From the NCBI GenBank assembly GCA_011390465.1, contig JAABSH010000009.1, forward strand, positions 29,422 to 93,421: DNA of 64,000 nucleotides. The letters are read 5' to 3'. The notes beneath the pieces are model-generated. The model was not told the origin of the DNA and did no database searches. It was given only the letters and a program-made list of their open reading frames with translations. Every line of letters begins with the position of its first letter. The stretch's first letter is position 1. Made by a program: the position numbers and the translations under genes. Shown here one piece after another: positions 18,532 to 28,442 of this stretch. Source of the DNA: Desulfobacteraceae bacterium (GTDB lineage: Bacteria > Desulfobacterota > Desulfobacteria > Desulfobacterales > Desulfosalsimonadaceae).

Positions 18532-20046
18532 TTATGAATCTTTAAACTGTTCCCGCAACACCCTTTTCAGAATCTTGCCGGTGGGCGTGCGGGGAATCTC
18601 GGTTGTAATTTCTACGCGTTTGGGAATTTTAAAGCTGGCGATTTTTCCCCGGCTCCATTCGATTAACTGCTCGGGGGTCAGCGCTTCGCCTTCTTTTAAG
18701 ACAATCACTGCTTTTACCGCTTCCCCCCATTTTTCATCCGGACATCCGATAACCCCGGCATCGGCAATTTTGGGATGGCTGAGCAGTAAGTCTTCGATTT
18801 CCGCGGGATAAATATTTTCTCCGCCGGAAATAATCATGTCCTTTTTGCGGTCCATTATATATAAGAATCCATCCGCATCCATTTTGGCCATGTCTCCGGA
18901 ATACAGCCAACCGTCCTTCAGGGTTTCGGCGGTGGCGTCCGGGCGGTTCCAGTACCCTTTCATCAGATTGGTGCCGGATATCAATACTTCTCCCATCTCT
19001 TCGGGGCCCACGTCATTGCCTTCCATGTCCACCACCCGGATTTCATTGTGAAAAAACGGCGGGCCGCAGGAACCGGCTTTTTGGATGGCATTTTCACCGT
19101 CAATCACCGTGGCCGGCCCGGTGCATTCGGTCATACCGTAAAGCTGACGAACCTCGATGCCGGAAGCCGCGAAATCTTTGATCAGAGAAACCGGCACGGG
19201 CGCGGCATACACCAGTGCCATCTTGACATTGCTCCAGTCAAATTTGGCAAAATCCGGAATCTGGCGCAGAAACATGAGGATCTGAGGAACGGAACCAAAC
19301 CAGGTGATTTTTTCCGTTTGCAGCAGTTCCAAAAAATTTTTCGGTTCAAAAGCGCGCTGAAACACCATTTTCATGCCGAAATGCACACACATGGGCACTG
19401 GTGCCAACGCACCGATATGAAACAGGGGAAGCGGCATAAGCAGGATCTCCCCGATTTCCCCGAATGTGGCTCTCAGGGTCACGGACGTGCCGAAATATCC
19501 GTCATGGGTCAATTCCGCACCTTTTGGCTTGCCCGTGGTACCCGAAGTGTAGAGAATGGTCAGGGTGTCACCGCCCCCGCACTTGATCACGGGTTCGGTG
19601 GCCGGCGCGTCCGCGGTCAACTGAGTATAAGACATGGCAAATGCCGGCGGAGGGTCCATAATCCCAACAAAATGCGCACAGGGCAAATCAGCATGAATGC
19701 TCTCCACCACCTGCGCGAATTCCTTTCCAAACACCAGCACTTTGGCCTGGCAATCATTAATAATATACTGGATTTCCGGACCGGCCAGCCGGTGATTGAT
19801 GGGCACCATAATGGCGCCGGCTTTTCCCAGTCCGAAATACAGATCAAAATACTCGGGTTCATTCAGGGCCAGAATGGCGACCCGGTCCCCGGCACGAACA
19901 TTCAACCGCTCTAATGAATTGACAAACCGGTTGCAGCGCCGGTTCATCTGATCAAAGGTAAGCCGCACATCCTGCACCACCAGGGCTTCCTTGCGCGGCG
20001 TCAGTTTTGCGCGTTTTGTAAGAAAACTGCCAATATTGAGTTGCAT
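18532..20046 (-). CDS. Acyl-CoA synthetase (AMP-binding, FadD-like)
   Basis: About 504 residues. ATG at 20046 has GGGAGG upstream and starts MQLNIGSFLTKRAKLTPRKE, typical of the family; the longer frame to 20070 is less likely. Motifs: LYTSGTTGKPKGAELTH, YGMTECTG, SGDMAKMDADGFLYIMDRKK, GGENIYPAEIE, PRTPTGKILKRVLRE with the catalytic Lys. It activates a fatty or aromatic acid to the CoA thioester. It stands upstream of the outer-membrane barrel gene on the same strand and may be transcribed with it. Confidence 0.9.
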   Translation of the reverse strand: MQLNIGSFLTKRAKLTPRKEALVVQDVRLTFDQMNRRCNRFVNSLERLNVRAGDRVAILALNEPEYFDLYFGLGKAGAIMVPINHRLAGPEIQYIINDCQAKVLVFGKEFAQVVESIHADLPCAHFVGIMDPPPAFAMSYTQLTADAPATEPVIKCGGGDTLTILYTSGTTGKPKGAELTHDGYFGTSVTLRATFGEIGEILLMPLPLFHIGALAPVPMCVHFGMKMVFQRAFEPKNFLELLQTEKITWFGSVPQILMFLRQIPDFAKFDWSNVKMALVYAAPVPVSLIKDFAASGIEVRQLYGMTECTGPATVIDGENAIQKAGSCGPPFFHNEIRVVDMEGNDVGPEEMGEVLISGTNLMKGYWNRPDATAETLKDGWLYSGDMAKMDADGFLYIMDRKKDMIISGGENIYPAEIEDLLLSHPKIADAGVIGCPDEKWGEAVKAVIVLKEGEALTPEQLIEWSRGKIASFKIPKRVEITTEIPRTPTGKILKRVLREQFKDS

Positions 20047-20441
20047 GAATTTTTCCTCCCGTCTGAACATGACTTTATGTTTATAATTCCTGTTTACTAT
20101 AAATATCAGTGTTTATGAATGCAAGAGAAATCAGTACATTCAAACATCAATCGGAATCAAAACCACTGATAATCGGGTGTTCAGGTCATGGAAATGGTGG
20201 GCAAAATAAAATTAAACAACTATGTTTTCAAATACTTAATGAGCTTAAAGGGATCTAAAGTGCCTAAAATTATGGACTGCGCAAAACGCGCGATCATGTT
20301 TAACATAAAAATTAAAATCTGCTTATCCGATTAACTCAAGTTAGACGGGTCGGCACGGTGGCCGACCCTGCAAGTCCGGAGATTTCGACCGGTTCGTAGG
20401 GCAGGCCACCGTGCCTGCCGAATCAGTCTTCAGCCTTCAGC
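20047..20441. other. 395-bp gap with a MITE-2-like core
   Basis: No gene was recognised. At 20349-20421 there is an inverted repeat of GGCACGGTGGCC type closely resembling the interior of MITE-2, including CGACCGGTTCGTAGGGCAGG, but the MITE-2 terminal repeats are absent. CTGCTTATCCG at 20318-20328 resembles the left part of the period-6 elements seen at 50081. The remainder is AT-rich and probably carries the promoter of the acyl-CoA synthetase gene; no confident -35/-10 pair was found. Confidence 0.55.
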
Positions 20442-21677
20442 CTATAGCAGCATGCCGGCCACGGCGCCGGTCATGCAGGTGGCAAGGGTGCCCGCAACAA
20501 TGGACCGGATCCCGAGGGCCACGATATCGCTGCGGCGGTCTGGTGCGATTCCGGAAAGACCGCCGATCATGATTCCCAGACTGCCAGGATTGGCGAACCC
20601 GCACAATGCATAGGACATAATCACCAGACTTTTGGGAGAAAGAGCGCCTGGAGGCAGGTTTCGCATGTCCAGATAGGCGATCAGTTCGTTTAAAATGGTT
20701 TTGGTGCCCATCAAAGCCCCGGCAACCGGGGCCTCAGCCCATGGCACACCCATGAACCACACCACCGGCGCCATGATCCAACCGAACATGCGCTGAAGGG
20801 TCAGGGGCGCTGAATGAAACAACGGAAACAGGGCGAAGAACTGATTTACCAGATGCACCAGGGCCACCAGCACCACAATCATGGCAATAATATTGAGCAG
20901 CAATTCCAGGCCCTGGACAGTGCCCCGGGTAATGGCATCCATGGTGCTGGTGGCGCCGGTTTCCGCTGTCAGGCGGCCGGAGGTGGGGCGGCCGGTTTCC
21001 GGGACCATGATTTTGGAAATAACAATGGCTGCCGGCACGCTGACAACGGATGCGGTCAGAATATGACCAATAACATTGGGGACAACCGAATCCAGGATTG
21101 AGGCGTAAAGCACCATCACCGTACCGGCAATGGTGGCCATGCCGCTGGTCATCAGGGTAAACAATTCACTGCGGGTCATCCGGCTCACATAGGGCCGTAC
21201 CAGCAGCGGGGCTTCCACCATGCCCACAAAAATATTGGCAGACACGCCCACGCCTTCGGCACCGCCCAGGTTCATGGTTTTTTCCAGAACCCGGGAAAAT
21301 CCGGCCACAACTTTTGGCAGAATCTTCCAGTAAAACAATACCGAAGACAGCGCACTGATCACCAGCACCAGGGGCAGGGCCTGAAACGCCAGAATAAATC
21401 CGGCCTGGGGATGGGTGATCTCATAGGGGGCCGGACCGCCGCCGATGAATCCGAACACAAAGGCCGTGCCGGCGGTCGTGGATTCCTGAATGGCTGCCAC
21501 CACATGGTTCAGGCAGGTAAATCCCCGGGTTATGAAGGGAAATTTCAAAAAACAAAACCCGATTCCCAGTTGCAGCAGCACGCCGACAATGGCAATACGC
21601 ACGGGAAACCGGCGGCGGTTTTCACTCATGAGCCAGGCAAGGGCCATAAAGATAAAAAATCCAAATACACTCTGCAC
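20442..21677 (-). CDS. Concentrative nucleoside transporter (NupC/CNT family)
   Basis: 411 residues with about ten hydrophobic segments. CNT family features: N-terminal MALAWLMSENRRRFPVR, gate domain GGPAPYEITHPQAGFILAFQ, EGVGVSANIFVGMVEAPLLV and the C-terminal GFANPGSLGIMIGGLSGIAP. It imports nucleosides driven by Na+ or H+ across the inner membrane. The length is normal for a bacterial NupC. It stands alone; the next gene upstream is divergent. Confidence 0.92.
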   Translation of the reverse strand: MQSVFGFFIFMALAWLMSENRRRFPVRIAIVGVLLQLGIGFCFLKFPFITRGFTCLNHVVAAIQESTTAGTAFVFGFIGGGPAPYEITHPQAGFILAFQALPLVLVISALSSVLFYWKILPKVVAGFSRVLEKTMNLGGAEGVGVSANIFVGMVEAPLLVRPYVSRMTRSELFTLMTSGMATIAGTVMVLYASILDSVVPNVIGHILTASVVSVPAAIVISKIMVPETGRPTSGRLTAETGATSTMDAITRGTVQGLELLLNIIAMIVVLVALVHLVNQFFALFPLFHSAPLTLQRMFGWIMAPVVWFMGVPWAEAPVAGALMGTKTILNELIAYLDMRNLPPGALSPKSLVIMSYALCGFANPGSLGIMIGGLSGIAPDRRSDIVALGIRSIVAGTLATCMTGAVAGMLL

Positions 21678-22006
21678 GATGTCTGTTTTCCTGTTTTACG
21701 GGGTTACGGGGTTAGGGCCGCAGAAGCATCCAGCTCCAATTGTTTATAGCAAAAACCATGGGTCAATACGACATCCGAAATGTTTTAAACAAAAAAACAA
21801 AATTTTAATTAACGTAAACGTCATGTTGTGGTATATAAAATTTTTAAGCCAAATGATTGTTTTGGGCACCGCCATCACAGGAACGCATGAAACATGCCCT
21901 TTTGCGGTTGAACCGAAACGGGCGAATGCGATTTGCCCTGCGACATCAATCATCACTTCCCAATACAGGGATCAGAACAAACCGATCAATTACAGGAATT
22001 TTATTC
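21678..22006. other. Divergent intergenic region between nucleoside transporter and zinc uptake genes
   Basis: 329 bp, AT-rich, holding the promoters of two divergent transcripts. No confident -35/-10 pair or Zur-type palindrome was recognised. The reading frame of the zinc-binding protein is open here but has no signal peptide, so this part is treated as non-coding. Confidence 0.4.
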
Positions 22007-22924
22007 ATGCCCTGGCAAACTTTTTTCCGCAGCCTGTGCGTTTTAGGCGCAATGCTTTTTTTCGCCCGGCCGGCGCTGGCCTTTGAACAAATCACTGTTT
22101 TTGTAAGCATTCCGCCCCAGAAATATTTTGTCCAGGCCATTGGCAAGGATCGGGTCACCATTACCGCTGTGGTAAGTCCGGCGCACAGCCCTGCGGATTA
22201 TGAACCCTCTCCGGCCCAAATGCGGGAAATGGCAAAAGCAGACATCTATTTTGCCGCGGGCGTGCCGTTTGAAATCACATGGCTTGAAAAATTTGCCGCG
22301 GTAAATCCGCGCATGCGCCTGGTGAAGACGGATGCCGGGATTGAGAAAAAACCGGTGAACCGGCATGACACGGCTGCGGGGCTTTCTATCCACGCACTAC
22401 CCCAAAACCATCATGACGTCCACCATAAAACGGACATGCCAGATCCCCATATCTGGCTGTCGCCGCAACTGGTTAAAATCCAGGCCAACCACATTGCCGC
22501 GGGCCTTTCCGCCATTGATCCGGAAAACGACGATTTTTATCAAAAAAATTACCTTGACCTCCTTAACCGGATTGACCGTCTCGATCAGGAGTTAAAATCC
22601 CTGTTTACGGAAAAGACCGCACAAAAGGCGTTTCTGGTGTTTCATCCGTCCTGGGGGTATTTTGCCGATGCTTACGGGCTTACGCAGGTATCCATTGAAG
22701 TCGAAGGAAAAGCGCCCAAGGCAAGGGAGGTCAAACACCTGATCGATTTTGCACGGCGCCGGAACATCCGGCTGATTTTTGTTCAGCCCCAGTTCTCCAC
22801 AAAACAGGCAGCCATTATTGCCCGGGAAATCGGCGGCCGTCTGATCCCCGCCGACCCGCTGGCGGAAAACTGGCCGGAAAACCTCCGCAGAGTGGCATTA
22901 TCCATCAAGGGAGCTGTTGAGTGA
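22007..22924 (+). CDS. znuA: Zinc/manganese ABC transporter, substrate-binding protein (ZnuA-like)
   Basis: 305 residues from the ATG at 22007, which yields a signal peptide (RSLCVLGAMLFFARPALA). The cluster A-I fold is seen in VFVSIPPQKYFVQAIG, SPAHSPADYEPSPAQM, a His-rich loop (HALPQNHHDVHHKTDMPDPH) and DPHIWLSPQLVK, and HPSWGYFADAYGL. The His loop favours Zn2+ as ligand. The upstream frame is open but lacks a signal. The gene overlaps the ATPase gene by a few bases, giving an ABC operon order substrate-binding protein, ATPase, permease. Confidence 0.9.
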   Translation: MPWQTFFRSLCVLGAMLFFARPALAFEQITVFVSIPPQKYFVQAIGKDRVTITAVVSPAHSPADYEPSPAQMREMAKADIYFAAGVPFEITWLEKFAAVNPRMRLVKTDAGIEKKPVNRHDTAAGLSIHALPQNHHDVHHKTDMPDPHIWLSPQLVKIQANHIAAGLSAIDPENDDFYQKNYLDLLNRIDRLDQELKSLFTEKTAQKAFLVFHPSWGYFADAYGLTQVSIEVEGKAPKAREVKHLIDFARRRNIRLIFVQPQFSTKQAAIIAREIGGRLIPADPLAENWPENLRRVALSIKGAVE

Positions 22925-23690
22925 CAATATGAAACATCCCATTATAGACGTCCGTAATGTGTATTTTTCCTACAATGGATCGCCGATTCTCACGAATATC
23001 TGTCTGCAGGTGCCGGAAAAGGAATTTGTGGCCTTTATCGGTCCCAACGGCGGCGGCAAAACCACCCTGGTGAAACTGCTGCTCGGTCTGCTCGCCCCGG
23101 ACCAGGGCACCATCCGGATCATGGACAAGCCCCCGTCAAAAGTGGCCCACCGCATCGGTTATGCGCCCCAGGACATGAGCATCAACAAGGCATTTCCCAT
23201 TTCCGTTCTGGATGTGGTCCTCATGGGACGGCTGTCCGCTCACAGCTGGGTCCGGGTATCCCGAAAAGACATCATGGCCGCGGAAAAAGCCCTGGAAAGC
23301 TTAGAAATGAAGGAATACAAAGATCGGAAAATTGATGATCTTTCCGGGGGCCAGCGGGAGCGGGTGTTTATTGCCCGGGCCCTGGCCGCGGACCCCGAGA
23401 TTCTGCTGCTGGACGAACCCACGGCCAATATCGACTCCCATGGCCGCACCTATCTGTATAACCTGCTCAAAGAATTAAACCGGACCAAAACCATTGTGGT
23501 GGTGAGCCACGATACCATGGTGCTGTCCAGCTATGTGACGGCGGTGGCCTGCATCAACCGGGATCTCCATTACCATGATGAAGCGGAAATCACCCAGGAA
23601 ATGATGGATATGGGATATCACTGCCCGGTGGAGCTGATTGCCCATGGTATTCCCCACCGGATTTTAAAAACCCACGGGAGCGGAGAATGA
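22917..23690 (+). CDS. znuC: Zinc/manganese ABC transporter ATP-binding protein (ZnuC-like)
   Basis: About 257 residues with Walker A GPNGGGKTTLVKLLLG, Q-loop APQDMS, signature LSGGQRERVFIARAL and Walker B ILLLDEPTANID. It energises metal import together with the neighbouring proteins. Start choice: TTG at 22917 follows GGGAG closely and overlaps the upstream stop; ATG at 22929 is the alternative. The end overlaps the permease gene (ATGA), as in co-translated operons. Confidence 0.92.
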   Translation: MSDNMKHPIIDVRNVYFSYNGSPILTNICLQVPEKEFVAFIGPNGGGKTTLVKLLLGLLAPDQGTIRIMDKPPSKVAHRIGYAPQDMSINKAFPISVLDVVLMGRLSAHSWVRVSRKDIMAAEKALESLEMKEYKDRKIDDLSGGQRERVFIARALAADPEILLLDEPTANIDSHGRTYLYNLLKELNRTKTIVVVSHDTMVLSSYVTAVACINRDLHYHDEAEITQEMMDMGYHCPVELIAHGIPHRILKTHGSGE

Positions 23691-24538
23691 TCGAGGCCCT
23701 TGAATTTGAATTTATGAGAAACGCTCTGATGGCCGGGCTTTTCGCCAGTCTGATCTGCGGCATGATCGGTTCCTTTGTGGTGGTCAACCGCCTGGTATTT
23801 CTGGCCGGCGGCATTGCCCATTCCGCTTTCGGCGGCATCGGCATCGCGTTTTTTTTCGGCATTCCCTATCTTGTGGGCACCCTGGGCGTGGCCCTGGCCG
23901 CCGCCATCATCATGACCGGCGTGGTGCTCACCCGGAAATCCCGGGCCGACACCTTTATCGGCATCCTCTGGGCCGTGGGCATGGCTATCGGCATTATTCT
24001 GATGGATCTGAGTCCCGGCTACAACGTGAATCTCATGAGTTATCTGTTCGGCAGCATCCTGGCGGTGCCGAAATCCGATATTTACTGGATGGCAGGCCTT
24101 AGCGCGGTGATTGTGTTGTCTACGTATTTTTTTTACCGGGACATCCTGGCCATCTCCTATGATGATGAATTCGCAAGACTGCGCGGAGTGCCGGTGAATC
24201 TGATCTATTTTCTGTTCATCGCCCTGGTGGCGGTGGGCATTGTACTGATTATCCGCGTGGTGGGCCTGATTCTGATTATTGCGCTGCTTACCATTCCGCC
24301 GTATATCGCGGAAAAATACTGCCGGTCCCTGGCCCGGATGATGATTGTTGCCACCCTGCTGTCCATGGCATTCAATCTGAGCGGACTGTGGATCGCCTAT
24401 TGTTATGATTTAACCTCCGGCGCCACCATCATCCTTGTGGCAGCCGGGGCCTTTTTTATCTCTATGGTGGCAGATATGGTTTTAAAAAAATTAAAAAAAC
24501 AGGGCAAAGAACCGCCGGTTTCCGTAAACCCGACATGA
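23687..24538 (+). CDS. znuB: Zinc/manganese ABC transporter permease (ZnuB-like)
   Basis: 283 residues with about eight TM helices of the ABC-3 family (ZnuB/TroC). Typical segments: FVVVNRLVFLAGGIAHSAFG, GILWAVGMAIGIILMDLSPG, DEFARLRGVPVN and RVVGLILIIALLTIPPYIAE. It forms the metal channel in the inner membrane. It overlaps the ATPase gene by 4 bp and the following YidD-like gene by 4 bp. Confidence 0.92.
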   Translation: MIEALEFEFMRNALMAGLFASLICGMIGSFVVVNRLVFLAGGIAHSAFGGIGIAFFFGIPYLVGTLGVALAAAIIMTGVVLTRKSRADTFIGILWAVGMAIGIILMDLSPGYNVNLMSYLFGSILAVPKSDIYWMAGLSAVIVLSTYFFYRDILAISYDDEFARLRGVPVNLIYFLFIALVAVGIVLIIRVVGLILIIALLTIPPYIAEKYCRSLARMMIVATLLSMAFNLSGLWIAYCYDLTSGATIILVAAGAFFISMVADMVLKKLKKQGKEPPVSVNPT

Positions 24539-24975
24539 AAAAGCACTTTTTGCCCGCCCGCGCCGTCGCGCCGGGCCGAATGATCTTATGGATTGCAATC
24601 TGCCTGCTGATTTTCGGATGCGCCGGCAGAAACCGGCCGGATGAAGCCGGATACCGGTCCTTGACGGAGCAGGTGATTTGGTTTTACCAGGGACCGCTGG
24701 ACCACCTGACCGCTGTGCGATACGGGGGATGCCCCATGCATCCGGGCTGTTCAGCATACGGACTCAGCGCCGTCAAAACCCATGGGGCGCTCATGGGCTG
24801 GATTATGACCTGCGACCGCCTGATCCGGTGCGGCGGGGATGAAACCCGGCTGTCGCCGGAAGTGCTGGTAAGCTGCCAGTGGAAATATGTGGACACCCTT
24901 TCCCAAAATAATTTCTGGTGGTTTTTGCCGGACCCGGAAATGGAACATTTTCACTCAGTAAAGGAGCACAAATGA
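24535..24975 (+). CDS. YidD-like protein with lipoprotein signal
   Basis: 146 residues. The core matches the membrane-protein insertion efficiency factor YidD family: [32 protein letters not shown] and [11 protein letters not shown]. Ordinary YidD proteins are ~70-90 residues with an N-terminal amphipathic helix; this one has an N-terminal hydrophobic segment ending LLIFGCAG (lipobox-like) and an acidic C-terminal extension. It is thus probably exported and lipid-anchored, which changes the side of the membrane on which it would act. It overlaps the ZnuB gene and, by ATGA, icmF. The function is unknown. Confidence 0.75.
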   Translation: MKKHFLPARAVAPGRMILWIAICLLIFGCAGRNRPDEAGYRSLTEQVIWFYQGPLDHLTAVRYGGCPMHPGCSAYGLSAVKTHGALMGWIMTCDRLIRCGGDETRLSPEVLVSCQWKYVDTLSQNNFWWFLPDPEMEHFHSVKEHK

Positions 24976-27900
24976 GACAGGAAAGCCAAATTTACCAAGC
25001 CACCCATCCCATTCGCCTGGTGACGGCCACAGCGCTTTTCGATGGTCATGACGCGGCCATCAATATCATCCGCAGAATGCTGCAGGACTCCGGCGCGGAA
25101 GTGATTCATCTGGGCCACAACCGGTCCGTGGCGGAAATCGCCAAAGCCGCCATTGAAGAAGACGTTCAGGGCATCGCCATTTCCAGCTACCAGGGCGGGC
25201 ACATTGAATTTTTCAAATACCTCCATGATATTTTAAAAAAACAAAATGCCGGCAGTATCCGGATTTTCGGTGGCGGCGGCGGCGTCATTGTAGCGGCGGA
25301 AATCAGGGAACTGGAAGATTACGGCATCACCAAAATTTATTCCCCGGCAGACGGATCACAAATGGGACTTCAGGGCATGATCAACCACATGCTCCGGAAA
25401 ATGGACGTTGCACCGGACTTTTCCCCGATTACGGACGCGGCGCAACTTACCCCGGACGACACCGCCCGGGTGGCCCGGCTGATTTCAGCGGCGGAATATG
25501 CTGCCGCCGGCAGATATGATAACTTCCCGTCCCGTTCTGCTGCTGTTTTTAAAAATATCGACGCAAAAAAAATTCCGGTAGTCGGTATCACCGGCACGGG
25601 CGGGGCCGGAAAATCTTCCCTTACCGATGAACTTGTTATCCGCCTGCTTAACGATCTGCCGGAAATTCGCATCGGTATTATCTCCTGCGATCCTTCCCGA
25701 CGAAAAACCGGCGGCGCCCTGCTGGGAGACCGAATCCGCATGAACAGCATTGACACGGACCGGGTGTACATGCGGAGCCTGGCGGTCCGGAATTCCGCCT
25801 CTGAGCTGCCGGATGTGCTGCCGGAGGCCATCAGCATTCTGAAAGCAGCCGGGTTTGATCTGATCATAGCGGAAACCGCGGGCATTGGCCAGGGGTCGTC
25901 CCGGATCACGGAGTTAAGTGACATCTCCATGTACGTGATGACCAGCGATTATGGCGCCGCCACCCAGCTGGAAAAAATCGGCATGCTGGATTACGCCGAC
26001 ATTGTGGTGGTCAATAAATTTGAAAAAGAAGGCAGCCATGACGCGGTTCGGGATGTGCGCAAGCAGGTACAGCGCAATCAGAAAAAATTCCAGACCCGGC
26101 CCGAAGACCTGCCGGTGTTCGGCACCATTGCCTCCAAGTTCAACGATGACGGCGTCACTGCCATGTACAATTACCTGATGCACTGTATTACGGAAAAAAC
26201 CGGTGTGCGGTTAAACGCAAAACTGCCGGAAATAAAAGGACGGACATCCACCTCCCAAACCATCTTCGTGCCGCCGGAACGCCGCCGGTATCTCTCCGAA
26301 ATCGCGGACACAGTGCGGAATTACCATCAGAAAACCACCCGGCAGGCATTTGCCGTCCGCAAGCTGTGGCATTTTGAAGAAACCGCTGCAGCCCTGGCGG
26401 ACCGGCAGGAAACCGACGCATCAAATCCGGAAACATCATCGCCGGCATCGGATTCCCCGGTTTCCGAAACCCTGGACCGGCTCAATGCCTTAATTGAGGC
26501 GGCATCCGCGGAAGTGGAGGAAGACAGCAACAAACTCCTGGCCCAGTGGAACCAGGTATCTGAAGATTACGTCAAAGACGAGCTGATCTATCAGGTGCGG
26601 GACCAGGAAATCCGGCATCCCCTGTATGTCGAATCCCTGTCCCACACCCGGATACCCAAAATCGCCCTGCCCCGGTTCAAAGATCCCGGGGAAATCTATT
26701 CCTGGCTGCGCCGGGAAAATGTGCCGGGCCGGTTTCCTTATACGGCCGGTGTCTTTCCCTTAAAACGATCTGACGAAGACCCCACCCGCATGTTTGCCGG
26801 TGAAGGCGATCCGGCCCGCACCAACCGCAGGTTCAAGCTGCTTTCTGAAAACTATCCGGCCAACCGCCTGTCCACGGCCTTTGATTCGGTCACCTTATAC
26901 GGGTTTGACCCGGACACCCGGCCGGACATCTATGGAAAGGTGGGCACTTCCGGCGTCAGCGTGTGCAGCATCGAAGATGTGAAAGTGCTCTACGACGGAT
27001 TTGACCTGGCCGCTCCCAACACGTCAGTATCCATGACCATCAACGGCCCGGCCCCCATGGTTCTGGCCATGTTTTTAAATACCGCCATTGACCAGCAGGC
27101 AGACAAATTTACCGCTGAAAACAACCGTCCGCCCTCAGACGCGGAATACGCCAAGCTCAAGGCCATGGTGCTTTCCTCTGTCCGGGGAACGGTTCAGGCG
27201 GACATTCTGAAAGAAGATCAGGGCCAGAACACCTGCATTTTTTCCGTGGATTTTGCGCTTAAAATGATGGGGGATATTCAGGAGTATTTCAACCGGAACA
27301 AGGTACGCAATTTTTATTCGGTTTCGGTTTCCGGATACCATATTGCCGAAGCCGGGGCCAATCCCATTTCCCAGGTGGCCTTTACCCTGGCCAACGGGTT
27401 CACCTATGTGGAGTATTATCTGTCCCGGGGCATGGACATCGACAGTTTCGCCCCCAATCTGTCATTTTTCTTTTCTTCGGGCATGGACCCGGAATACAGC
27501 GTTATCGGCCGGGTGGCCCGGCGCATCTGGGCCATTGCCATGCGGGAAAAATACGGGGCTTCCCCCCGGTCCCAGATGCTCAAATACCATATCCAGACCT
27601 CGGGCCGGTCCCTTCACAGCCAGGAAATCCAGTTCAACGACATCCGCACCACCATGCAGGCGCTTTACGCCATTTATGACAACTGCAACAGCCTGCACAC
27701 CAATGCCTATGACGAAGCCGTGACCACGCCGTCTGAGGAATCCGTGCGCCGGTCTCTCGCCATTCAGCTCATTATCAACCGGGAGCTGGGGCTTGCCAAA
27801 AACGAGAACATGAACCAGGGCAGCTTTATCATTGAAACCCTTACCGACCTGGTGGAAACGGCCATTCTGGCGGAATTTGACCGGATTACGGCCCGGGGCG

Positions 27901-28286
27901 GGGTCAGGGGCGCCATGGAGCGGGGATACCAGCGGAGCAAAATCCAGGATGAATCCCTTTACTATGAAAGCCTGAAGCACTCCGGGGCCCTTCCCATCAT
28001 CGGGGTCAACACCTTTCTCAATCCGGATGCCGATGACACCGCCCTTTCCAGCCTGACGCTGGCCCGGGCCACGGAAACGGAAAAGCAGTCCCAGCTTGAC
28101 CGGCGCAATGCGTTTGTTGAGCAGCACAAAGACCTGGCCCCGGCAACCCTTGAACGGCTCAAAGCCGTGGCCCTTGCCGGGGAAAATATTTTTGAAGAAA
28201 TGATGGAAACCGTGCGGTGCTGCACCCTGGGCCAGATTACCGGAGCCCTCTATGAGGTGGGCGGGAAGTATCGCCGCAACATGTAA
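24972..28286 (+). CDS. icmF: Fused isobutyryl-CoA mutase (IcmF)
   Basis: 1104 residues from ATG 24972 (AAGGAG at 24961). Domain order: B12-binding domain (residues ~10-140, lower-ligand motif FDGHDAAIN with Ala in place of the last Gly, as usual in IcmF), MeaB-like GTPase chaperone domain (~195-430; P-loop [16 protein letters not shown]), linker, and the TIM-barrel mutase domain to the end. It catalyses carbon-skeleton rearrangement of acyl-CoAs (isobutyryl/n-butyryl; some members isovaleryl/pivalyl). It is fused with its own G-protein for cofactor loading. The gene overlaps the YidD-like gene by 4 bp, and a MITE-1 lies immediately after its stop codon, whose last bases are part of the target duplication. 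A thiolase follows. Confidence 0.93.
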   Translation: MRQESQIYQATHPIRLVTATALFDGHDAAINIIRRMLQDSGAEVIHLGHNRSVAEIAKAAIEEDVQGIAISSYQGGHIEFFKYLHDILKKQNAGSIRIFGGGGGVIVAAEIRELEDYGITKIYSPADGSQMGLQGMINHMLRKMDVAPDFSPITDAAQLTPDDTARVARLISAAEYAAAGRYDNFPSRSAAVFKNIDAKKIPVVGITGTGGAGKSSLTDELVIRLLNDLPEIRIGIISCDPSRRKTGGALLGDRIRMNSIDTDRVYMRSLAVRNSASELPDVLPEAISILKAAGFDLIIAETAGIGQGSSRITELSDISMYVMTSDYGAATQLEKIGMLDYADIVVVNKFEKEGSHDAVRDVRKQVQRNQKKFQTRPEDLPVFGTIASKFNDDGVTAMYNYLMHCITEKTGVRLNAKLPEIKGRTSTSQTIFVPPERRRYLSEIADTVRNYHQKTTRQAFAVRKLWHFEETAAALADRQETDASNPETSSPASDSPVSETLDRLNALIEAASAEVEEDSNKLLAQWNQVSEDYVKDELIYQVRDQEIRHPLYVESLSHTRIPKIALPRFKDPGEIYSWLRRENVPGRFPYTAGVFPLKRSDEDPTRMFAGEGDPARTNRRFKLLSENYPANRLSTAFDSVTLYGFDPDTRPDIYGKVGTSGVSVCSIEDVKVLYDGFDLAAPNTSVSMTINGPAPMVLAMFLNTAIDQQADKFTAENNRPPSDAEYAKLKAMVLSSVRGTVQADILKEDQGQNTCIFSVDFALKMMGDIQEYFNRNKVRNFYSVSVSGYHIAEAGANPISQVAFTLANGFTYVEYYLSRGMDIDSFAPNLSFFFSSGMDPEYSVIGRVARRIWAIAMREKYGASPRSQMLKYHIQTSGRSLHSQEIQFNDIRTTMQALYAIYDNCNSLHTNAYDEAVTTPSEESVRRSLAIQLIINRELGLAKNENMNQGSFIIETLTDLVETAILAEFDRITARGGVRGAMERGYQRSKIQDESLYYESLKHSGALPIIGVNTFLNPDADDTALSSLTLARATETEKQSQLDRRNAFVEQHKDLAPATLERLKAVALAGENIFEEMMETVRCCTLGQITGALYEVGGKYRRNM

Positions 28287-28288
28287 TT

Positions 28289-28413
28289 CAATGTCATTAA
28301 CTTAGGCCATATGCGTAGGGGAGGGGTTTATCCCCTCCCGGCATGGGTCTCCTTTTACGCGGGAGGGGGTAAACCCCTCCTCTACATTGAAACCTCTTAA
28401 ATTAATGACATTG
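28289..28413 (+). mobile_element. MITE-1 copy 4, full length, perfect 10-bp target duplication
   Basis: 125 bp, ends CAATGTCATTAACTTAGG and TTAAATTAATGACATTG. It is flanked by identical ACATGTAATT at 28279-28288 and 28414-28423. The left duplicate contains the icmF stop codon, so insertion was exactly at the gene end and left the coding sequence intact. It separates icmF from the thiolase gene. Confidence 0.95.
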
Positions 28414-28442
28414 ACATGTAATTTAAAAACAAAGGAAGCCAT

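Noticed and set aside
22007..28286. Dedicated zinc-B12 system (zinc ABC transporter, YidD and icmF as one functional unit)
   Set aside because: The overlaps show co-transcription, but IcmF is not a zinc enzyme and no other link is visible. Kept only as an observation on gene order.
28424..28442. Intrinsic terminator between icmF and thiolase formed by MITE-1
   Set aside because: The palindrome is strong but is not followed by a T run, so a terminator role cannot be claimed from sequence.
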